Assembly: GCA_030626045.1 (NCBI GenBank)
Contig: DAOUPS010000058.1
Coordinates: 1-5,882 of the forward strand
Reading direction: 5' to 3'
Length of the DNA: 5,882 bases
Source: a bacterium
GTDB taxonomy: Bacteria; Patescibacteriota; Minisyncoccia; Moranbacterales; DUUL01
Of the stretch, positions 1 to 5,116 are shown piece after piece. The first letter of the stretch is position 1; each line of letters begins with the position of its first letter. Both the position numbers and the translations under genes were made by a program. Below the pieces are notes generated by a model that did not search any database, was not told the DNA's origin, and was given only the letters and a program-made list of their open reading frames with translations.

Positions 1-372
1 ACCTCGCAAAGATACAATATATGGGATTCTTAGCATCATTGCAATAAATCCGCAAGGAATCCCAAAAAAGGCATGGATAAGATCATAATCCTTTTTTTTC
101 TTCAATTGCTTCGCGAATTTCCACGCTTTCCACGAATAGCAAACCAGTTCTTTATTGGCTTGATAATGAATATTTCCACGTTTTTTTATATCGAGAAAAT
201 ATATTGTAACGTTTTTGGAAAATTTTTCTTTTCGATGTTTACCGACCGACGATGTTATGAGATCCACTTTAATATCCCCAAAATTGGAAAGCTGTTTTAA
301 TAAATTGTATGTCGCTGTGGACGCGCCTCCGCCAAGCGGTGGAAACTCATAATTAAGGAGTAAGATCCTCAT
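1..372 (-). CDS. GT-B (GT4-like) glycosyltransferase, N-terminal part, cut by window edge
   Basis: The frame opens with ATG at 372 and stays open to base 1, giving 124 visible residues with no stop. The N-terminus MRILLLNYEFPPLGGGAS is the classic first strand and glycine-rich loop of GT4-type glycosyltransferases, which transfer a sugar from a nucleotide-activated donor to a growing glycan, usually at the cytoplasmic membrane face. Further typical elements are DLIHAFFG (residues 97-104) and PYIVSLRG (117-124), the latter usually just ahead of the domain boundary. The C-terminal donor-binding domain lies outside the window, so donor and acceptor cannot be predicted. The start overlaps the cysC stop by four bases (ATGA, 369-372), which suggests translational coupling and membership of the same transcript. 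No clear Shine-Dalgarno precedes it. The family call is firm; the specific function is unknown. Confidence 0.88.
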   Translation of the reverse strand, partial: MRILLLNYEFPPLGGGASTATYNLLKQLSNFGDIKVDLITSSVGKHRKEKFSKNVTIYFLDIKKRGNIHYQANKELVCYSWKAWKFAKQLKKKKDYDLIHAFFGIPCGFIAMMLRIPYIVSLRG

Positions 373-902
373 GAATATATCTTTTTACTTATGAAATTGA
401 TCACTTCGGCAATACACTCCTCAGGCGTTGCCTTGTCCGTTCTTAACTCTAGAGCCGGATTTTGCGGTTCGTCATACGGATCGGAAATACCCGTAAAATT
501 CTTTATCTCTCCCTTTCGAGCTTTTTTATAAAGACCCTTTGGATCTCGAGCTTCACATACCTCAAGAGAAGCATTCACATATATTTCAATATAATTATTT
601 ACATTTCTTTGCAGTTCTTCGCGTTGCTTCTGATAAGGCGAAATAAATGAAGCTATAACACCCACCTCGTTCCTGGACAAAAGATTTGCCACAAAACCTA
701 TGCGCCTGATGTTCTCGTCACGATCTTCTTTTGTGAAACCAAGGCTCTTTGTGAGATTTTCTCTAACAACATCACCGTCAAGCCGTTCAATTTTGATGCC
801 GTTTGTTTTAAGCACTTCAAACACTCCATCAGCGATAGTGCTTTTACCGGCGCCGGACAGACCGGTAAACCATAATACAAAACCTTTTTTATTCTTGTTC
901 AT
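369..902 (-). CDS. cysC: Adenylylsulfate (APS) kinase CysC
   Basis: This 177-residue protein has the usual length of a stand-alone APS kinase, which phosphorylates APS at the 3' position with ATP to give PAPS, the universal sulfuryl donor. Visible motifs in order are the Walker A loop GLSGAGKST (14-22), LDGDVVR (41-47), DRDENIRRIG (60-69), FISPYQKQRE (86-95) with Ser88 at the position phosphorylated in characterised CysC proteins, and KGLYKKAR (122-129) followed by NFTGISDPYDEP (135-146), the substrate-lid region. All key family elements are intact. It starts six bases after the sat stop and its own stop overlaps the start of the next glycosyltransferase. In Campylobacter jejuni a CysC homologue in the capsule locus acts on cytidine diphosphoramidate instead of APS. 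Here the adjacent sat gene favours true APS kinase activity. The start ATG lacks a recognisable Shine-Dalgarno. Confidence 0.95.
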   Translation of the reverse strand: MNKNKKGFVLWFTGLSGAGKSTIADGVFEVLKTNGIKIERLDGDVVRENLTKSLGFTKEDRDENIRRIGFVANLLSRNEVGVIASFISPYQKQREELQRNVNNYIEIYVNASLEVCEARDPKGLYKKARKGEIKNFTGISDPYDEPQNPALELRTDKATPEECIAEVINFISKKIYS

Positions 903-908
903 TTTGTG

Positions 909-2060
909 CTATTTATTGACTAATGGATTGCTGGAATTGGCAAGCAATTCATAGATTTTGGAGCGAATTAAATATTTTGGTGGTTTCTGCTTATTTTTAA
1001 TATAATTTCTCAATTTTGTGCCGCTGAAGCATATTCTGTCGGATTCATTGCATTCACCGATAAAACAATGGCATTGGCGAACAGTATCATAAACAACCTC
1101 GGGAAATTTGAGAATTTCAATTTCAATTTCATCTTTTGAAAAATCGTCAAATATATTTTGAGCTGCGTCCGGTTCATAGAAATCACCTACACCCGCGTGA
1201 TCCCGACCTATAATGAAATGCGTACAACCATAATTTTTACGGATCAGCGCATGTAAAATTGCTTCGCGAGGACCGGCATAACGCATTTTTAACGGTAATA
1301 TTCCTAACATGGACTTCTTGGCCGGATAATAACTGTCGATCAGAATTTTATAGCTGTTGATTATATATTTGTCTTTGAAATCATCACGTTTCTTCTTTCC
1401 AATAACCGGCTGTATCAATAGTCCATCGGTCATTTTAAGAGCTTCCTTTTGTAAAAATTCATGTCCTTTGTGAGGTACGTTCCGCGTTTGAAAAGCCACC
1501 ACGCTCTTCCATCCCCTTCGATTGAATTCTGCCCGCATATCTTTCGGGGAGAAGCTGTACTCTGTAAATTTATTTTCTTTCCGTTCCAAAAATTCGATAT
1601 TTCCTCCAACTAAATATTCTTTCATTTTAAGCACGTCAGCTACGCCGGGATGACTGGGATCAAGAGTCCCAAACACTTTTTTGGCAAAGTCGTTTTTGCT
1701 ATATTTGTAGAACGAAATGTTCTTCAATATCGCAACCGGTCGATTACTTTTATCTACCAGAAGAATGGATCTGTAGTTCTTTAATCTTTTCCTGTCGTCT
1801 TCACTCACATCAAGCACGATCGGAATTGGCCATACAACACCGTTGGACAAGCGCATATCGTTCACAACACACATAAAATCATCTTTGTGCAAAAAACCGC
1901 TAAGAGGAGAATATACGCCTTGGGCAATATTCTTTATATCTTGAGTGAGATCTTCGTCTATTATAAGCCTGTTGTTTTTCCGGCCTAGTTGAATGATCCT
2001 TTTGGAAATATCTCCTTCGTATATATTATTTATTAATACGCCACCGTGTGGTTTGATCAT
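909..2060 (-). CDS. sat: Sulfate adenylyltransferase (ATP sulfurylase), single-domain Sat type
   Basis: The 383-residue product matches the homomeric Sat family, which joins sulfate and ATP to form APS and pyrophosphate in the cytoplasm. It is not the CysD/CysN heterodimer type. The N-terminal PUA-like part carries GVYSPLSGFL (48-57) and WPIPIVLDV (77-85). The catalytic part carries QTRNVPHKGHE (191-201, the QTRN...H..H ATP and sulfate site), YAGPREAI (261-268), GRDHAGVGDFY (285-295) and SGTKLRNY (346-353). No C-terminal APS kinase domain is fused; that activity is encoded by the next gene. A cysteine cluster, C330, C332, C337 and C344, lies where some bacterial and archaeal Sat proteins bind zinc, but its spacing differs. 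The ATG at 2060 overlaps the cysQ stop (ATGA, 2057-2060), which fixes the start well despite the absence of a Shine-Dalgarno. Length and motifs indicate a functional enzyme. Confidence 0.96.
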   Translation of the reverse strand: MIKPHGGVLINNIYEGDISKRIIQLGRKNNRLIIDEDLTQDIKNIAQGVYSPLSGFLHKDDFMCVVNDMRLSNGVVWPIPIVLDVSEDDRKRLKNYRSILLVDKSNRPVAILKNISFYKYSKNDFAKKVFGTLDPSHPGVADVLKMKEYLVGGNIEFLERKENKFTEYSFSPKDMRAEFNRRGWKSVVAFQTRNVPHKGHEFLQKEALKMTDGLLIQPVIGKKKRDDFKDKYIINSYKILIDSYYPAKKSMLGILPLKMRYAGPREAILHALIRKNYGCTHFIIGRDHAGVGDFYEPDAAQNIFDDFSKDEIEIEILKFPEVVYDTVRQCHCFIGECNESDRICFSGTKLRNYIKNKQKPPKYLIRSKIYELLANSSNPLVNK

Positions 2061-2863
2061 TGATTGTTTTGTTGTTCTTGAATAATTACTTTAAGTATTT
2101 CTTCATGCAGAATGCCGTTACTCGCGACAATTCCAAATTCGTTCTTCGGCTCAAATTTGTTGTAGAGCAATGGTTTCCCATCAGTTCCGGTAACCATTCC
2201 TCCGGCTTCAGTTAAAATTATTTGAGGAGCACAGCTGTCCCACTCGCTCATTTCCACACATGTATTAAAAAATAGATCAGCTTCGTCTTGGGCAATTAAA
2301 CACATTTTAACGCCAGTGCTTCCAGCCTGTACATAATTCTTCAACCCCATTTTTTTCGCGTGAACCGCATCTTCTTCGCTTAAATGGTTTCGACTTACGA
2401 CTAGGCGGCCTTCTTGTAATTCACTAACTGAAGAGACGTGCAGTTGTTTGTCAGCTCCATTATCAACACAAATAAATGAGCCCTTCCCTTTCACAGCATA
2501 GCATAATTTTTTGTGAGCAGGCTGATACACAACGCCCATAATAGGCTCTCCATTTTTGGCCAGTCCAACCATAATTGAAAATTCTCCGGTTTTTTGGATA
2601 AAGTCCTTGGTACCGTCAAGCGGATCAATAATCCAAACATATTCGTGCTTGAGCCTTGTCTTGTCATCAACCGTTTCTTCAGAGAGAATCCCAAAATTGC
2701 TTATTTGGCTAAGACCGTCAATAATTATTTTTTCAGAAGCAAGATCAGCTTGCGTTACAGGGCTATTGTCTTTTTTATATTCCACTTTTGGAGAATCATA
2801 AAAGTCCAGCGCGGCCTCTCCGGCTTTTCTGGCAAGGCTAATTAATTGCTCAACATCCATCAT
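2057..2863 (-). CDS. cysQ: 3'(2'),5'-bisphosphate nucleotidase CysQ (PAP phosphatase)
   Basis: This is a member of the inositol monophosphatase superfamily, about 268 residues from the chosen start. CysQ hydrolyses PAP (3'-phosphoadenosine 5'-phosphate) to AMP, clearing the inhibitory by-product of PAPS use. Numbered from the chosen ATG, the motifs are NSPVTQAD (33-40), GILSEE (58-63), the metal site DPLDGTKDF (80-88), GEFSIMVGLA (93-102), a GST-containing nucleotide-side segment (181-183), and WDSCAPQIILTEAGG (208-222), which gives the third metal ligand. NSPVT.AD and GEF.. favour CysQ over a plain inositol monophosphatase, and the downstream sat and cysC genes support this. In-frame starts exist at 2878 (TTG), 2875 (ATG), 2863 and 2860 (ATG). 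I chose 2863 because a GGA lies seven bases upstream and the N-terminus then aligns with known CysQ proteins. With this start the gene overlaps the preceding glycosyltransferase by 14 bases. Confidence 0.92.
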   Translation of the reverse strand: MMDVEQLISLARKAGEAALDFYDSPKVEYKKDNSPVTQADLASEKIIIDGLSQISNFGILSEETVDDKTRLKHEYVWIIDPLDGTKDFIQKTGEFSIMVGLAKNGEPIMGVVYQPAHKKLCYAVKGKGSFICVDNGADKQLHVSSVSELQEGRLVVSRNHLSEEDAVHAKKMGLKNYVQAGSTGVKMCLIAQDEADLFFNTCVEMSEWDSCAPQIILTEAGGMVTGTDGKPLLYNKFEPKNEFGIVASNGILHEEILKVIIQEQQNNQ

Positions 2864-4043
2864 TTTTTTCCACATCAATTTGTAATTTCAAAAACTCATA
2901 ATACTCCCCGTTCCCTTCCGATTCCGTCGTGTATTTTTCAATAACGGCTTCCTTTGCTTTCTTGCCAATCGTTTTTCGCAATTCTTCATTTTCGATCAAG
3001 TTCACGATCTTTTCCTTCCATTCTTCGTTATTCATTGCCAGAAATCCGCTAACGCCGTTTTCTATCGCTTCCTTGAATGTCTGATTGTCAAAAGCAATTG
3101 TGGGAACACTGACAATGCCGGCTTCAATAAATTTTATCTCGCTTTTGGCCCGGCAAAAGTCATCGTCTTCCAGCGGAATGAGATTGATATCAATATTCGC
3201 GATATTGGTAAAATGCCGGTCCATCGGAACAAAAGAAACTTGCTCTATCTTATCGCGCACTTGATCAAATTTTTCGCTTATTCCAAGCGGTCCGGCAATA
3301 AACAATCTCATGTTGCTATATTCTTGCAATAGTTCAATGAGAACATTCTCGATCGTCGCGAAATCTCTGTCATGTCCGGGAGTTCCGCTGAAATATCCCA
3401 GCTTTATAATATTTCTGTTGCTTTTGTCTGCTAATCGGAGCGCTTTTTGCGCGTCTTCAACTTCTGGCTGTGATAACTTATTTTTTGACACGAAAACTTG
3501 CTTTCCCTTTTCTCGTAATTTCTGCGCGAGAAATGCCGTTGACGCCACGCAATGAGTTACATATTCATCATTGATGATCTCTGATCCGATCCCATTCTTA
3601 ATTTGCCTGCGTTCAAGCTCATTGATGTTCTTATAATAATCAGTTTTATGCAAATGGCGCGGTTCGTAATTCAAGTCATCGGTTTCAAACAAGATCGTTT
3701 TATTTTGTTTTTTTATAGACTCAATAAACCGTTCTATCCTATTATCAAATATGGTTCTGTGAAAAATAAATACTTTGAATGTTTTGGCAAATGACAACAG
3801 TTCTTTATTATCCTGAACGACCACTGAAGCTTTGATATCATGCAAATTAAGTTCTTCCGCTTGGTTATGGCATCGATAGATCGCGCTCCTGCCTACTCCT
3901 CCGGTAACAAACAAGACATCTCCGGGTTCAACCGGTTTTTTTAACATCCTAAAGGCATCCATAATTTTTTTCGTACCGCTTCTCAAACCGTCTCTTTTGA
4001 TCGAGTCAATCGCCTTCCCCACTCTTCCGATCCAAATGCCCAT
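2850..4043 (-). CDS. GT-B fold glycosyltransferase (GT4-like), specificity unknown
   Basis: The protein has 397 residues. Its C-terminal half is a typical glycosyltransferase group 1 donor domain: GYFSGTPGHDRDF (216-228) opens the domain, DINLIPLED (285-293) precedes the conserved CRAKSEIKFIEAG (297-309) with the usual acidic Glu308, and FKEAIENGVSGFLA (323-336) follows. The N-terminal half is less conserved, with VLFVTGGVGRSAIYR (43-57) as the first strand and loop and FETDDL (119-124). This layout is common in proteins annotated as glycosyltransferases in polysaccharide clusters. A charged, probably helical leader of about 38 residues precedes the first strand. No signal peptide or transmembrane segment is evident, so it probably acts at the cytoplasmic membrane face. 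It lies nine bases after the epimerase gene and overlaps cysQ, so it belongs to the same unit. Donor and acceptor cannot be inferred. The ATG at 4043 has no strong Shine-Dalgarno. Confidence 0.85.
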   Translation of the reverse strand: MGIWIGRVGKAIDSIKRDGLRSGTKKIMDAFRMLKKPVEPGDVLFVTGGVGRSAIYRCHNQAEELNLHDIKASVVVQDNKELLSFAKTFKVFIFHRTIFDNRIERFIESIKKQNKTILFETDDLNYEPRHLHKTDYYKNINELERRQIKNGIGSEIINDEYVTHCVASTAFLAQKLREKGKQVFVSKNKLSQPEVEDAQKALRLADKSNRNIIKLGYFSGTPGHDRDFATIENVLIELLQEYSNMRLFIAGPLGISEKFDQVRDKIEQVSFVPMDRHFTNIANIDINLIPLEDDDFCRAKSEIKFIEAGIVSVPTIAFDNQTFKEAIENGVSGFLAMNNEEWKEKIVNLIENEELRKTIGKKAKEAVIEKYTTESEGNGEYYEFLKLQIDVEKNDGC

Positions 4044-4052
4044 ACTTGAATA

Positions 4053-5009
4053 TTAATTATTAACTTTAAAATAGCCCTTATACCAATCAATGAAGTTTTT
4101 GATCCCGTCATCAATTTTCGTCGTTGGCTTCCAACCGAGCTTACGCAGCTTTGATATGTCCGCGACAGTCGAGGGCACATCGCCAGGCTGCATCGGACGC
4201 ATATTCTTTTTTGCCTTTTTTCCCAGATTTTTTTCAATTACTTTAATGAATCTCATTAATGATTCTTCTTTGTCTCCTCCGATATTCATTATTTCATAAT
4301 CCAGATCGGCATCAAGAGCAGTGATCGTCCCCGAAACAATGTCGTCAATGTAAGTAAAATTCCGGCTCATTTCGCCATGATTATTCACGTTGATCGGTTT
4401 ATTCTCAAGTATATTCTTTGTGAATAAGAACAGCGCCATGTCCGGGCGCCCCCACGGTCCATATACCGTAAAATACCGCAAGCCCGTTGTTTTAAGCCCG
4501 TAAATATGGCTGTATACGTGGGCAATAAGCTCGTCCGCACGCTTAGTCGCCGCATAAGGAGAGATCGGCGTATCGACCCTGTCCTCCTCGGAAAAAGGCA
4601 CTTTTTTATTATTGCCGTAAACGGATGAAGAAGACGCATACACAAAATTTTTGATCTTGTGCTTCACTGACAGATCCAGCAATACGATTGTCCCCATTAC
4701 GTTCACTTCCTCATAAAGCATAGGATCTTTCAATGAGTTTCGCACTCCCGCCATGGCCGCAAGATGAATGATCTTGTCGATCTTCTCCTTTTTGAACATT
4801 GATCCGCAAAAGTCGACATCTTGAATATCACCCTCATAAAGTTCAAAATCATATCCGTCCAGGAAGATATTGATGCGGTCGTGTTTAAGTTGTGGATCAT
4901 AATACTCATTGAAGTTATCAATGATCACAACGTCATCGCCGCGATCCATAAGCTTTTTCGCAATGGCACTGCCGATAAAACCGGCTCCTCCGGTAATAAG
5001 GATCTTCAT
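4053..5009 (-). CDS. NAD-dependent epimerase, probably UDP-glucuronate 4-epimerase
   Basis: This 318-residue extended short-chain dehydrogenase/reductase has the NAD-binding loop GGAGFIG (7-13), LAAMAGVR (83-90), SSSSVYG (126-132) and the catalytic Tyr152-x3-Lys156 pair in YAATK. YGPWGRPDMALF (183-194), MSRNFTYIDDIVSG (214-227) and the long run of serines before VYG are the pattern of UDP-glucuronate 4-epimerases, which interconvert UDP-glucuronate and UDP-galacturonate. It is slightly shorter than the usual 330-350 residues, but both ends look complete: it ends on TAA and begins MKILITGG. It is the first gene after the likely promoter and sits nine bases ahead of a glycosyltransferase gene, consistent with supplying a uronic acid donor to the glycan pathway. 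A UDP-glucose 4-epimerase or another UDP-sugar epimerase cannot be fully excluded. The ATG is preceded by an A-rich stretch instead of a clear Shine-Dalgarno. Confidence 0.88.
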   Translation of the reverse strand: MKILITGGAGFIGSAIAKKLMDRGDDVVIIDNFNEYYDPQLKHDRINIFLDGYDFELYEGDIQDVDFCGSMFKKEKIDKIIHLAAMAGVRNSLKDPMLYEEVNVMGTIVLLDLSVKHKIKNFVYASSSSVYGNNKKVPFSEEDRVDTPISPYAATKRADELIAHVYSHIYGLKTTGLRYFTVYGPWGRPDMALFLFTKNILENKPINVNNHGEMSRNFTYIDDIVSGTITALDADLDYEIMNIGGDKEESLMRFIKVIEKNLGKKAKKNMRPMQPGDVPSTVADISKLRKLGWKPTTKIDDGIKNFIDWYKGYFKVNN

Positions 5010-5056
5010 ATTTTTGTATCTTTTAGCTTTTAAAGCTTTTAAGCTTTAACTTTTCC
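5010..5056 (-). repeat. A/T-rich leader with three AAAGCT-type short repeats
   Basis: On the plus strand AGCTTT occurs at 5025, 5034 and 5042, spaced nine and eight bases apart. The last two copies form an inverted repeat, with seven-base arms AAAGCTT and AAGCTTT at 5032-5047 around a two-base centre. The block lies between the predicted -10 box and the epimerase start, so it would be in the 5' untranslated leader. It may be a weak structure, a protein site or simple A/T-rich low-complexity sequence. No Shine-Dalgarno is visible here. Confidence 0.5.
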
Positions 5057-5085
5057 ATTATACACAAAACACGTTTTTTTGCACG
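5057..5085 (-). promoter_or_regulatory. Predicted sigma-70-type promoter for the epimerase-led gene unit
   Basis: Reading the minus strand, a perfect TATAAT -10 hexamer occupies 5062-5057. The -35 region is poor: CGTGCA lies at a 17-base spacing, and GTGCAA at a 16-base spacing matches TTGACA at three positions. An A-tract lies between the elements. The site is in the only sizeable intergenic gap of the window, about 50 bases ahead of the first gene of the unit. The weak -35 and the overlapping GCACGTGC palindrome suggest a possible need for an activator, but that is inference. Confidence 0.55.
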
Positions 5086-5088
5086 TGC
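5081..5088. promoter_or_regulatory. GCACGTGC palindrome, candidate operator
   Basis: A perfect eight-base palindrome overlaps the -35 position of the predicted promoter. A second partial copy, ACGTG on the minus strand, follows after the A-tract at about 5070-5074. A regulator site is possible by position, but short palindromes also occur by chance, and no regulator gene is visible in the window. Confidence 0.25.
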
Positions 5089-5099
5089 TTAACCGGCAC

Positions 5100-5116
5100 A
5101 AGCGGTTTAACCGCTT
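5100..5116. other. Perfect inverted repeat over the stop of the LysM protein gene
   Basis: AAGCGGTT and AACCGCTT are eight-base arms around a single central T at 5108. As RNA this would fold as a stem of about six pairs with a five-base loop. It includes part of the TAA stop codon at 5115-5117 of the upstream gene. No T-run follows on the minus strand, so it does not qualify as a standard intrinsic terminator. It may protect the 3' end of the transcript or weakly attenuate readthrough into the next unit. Confidence 0.5.

Noticed and set aside
73..300. Plus-strand open frame of 75 codons near the left edge
   Set aside because: It lies wholly inside the minus-strand glycosyltransferase frame, which has clear family motifs. 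Its own product is low-complexity and Phe/Ile-rich, as expected for an antisense shadow of an A/T-rich gene.
2556..2845. Two plus-strand open frames antisense to cysQ
   Set aside because: They overlap the strongly conserved phosphatase motifs on the other strand and have no recognisable domain or start signal.
3983..4237. Minus-strand 84-codon frame across the epimerase/glycosyltransferase junction
   Set aside because: It is an out-of-frame shadow of two well-supported genes, rich in Arg, Lys and Ser, with no family signature.
4441..4500. Base-composition island suggesting recent transfer
   Set aside because: This stretch has 35 G or C in 60 bases against 12 of 60 at 181-240, but it encodes the conserved YGPWGRPDMA region, which is inherently G/C-rich. 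Sampling a few lines does not support a transfer claim.
5100..5116. Intrinsic terminator for the LysM protein gene
   Set aside because: The inverted repeat is good, but no T-tract follows on the minus strand, so it was recorded only as an inverted repeat.
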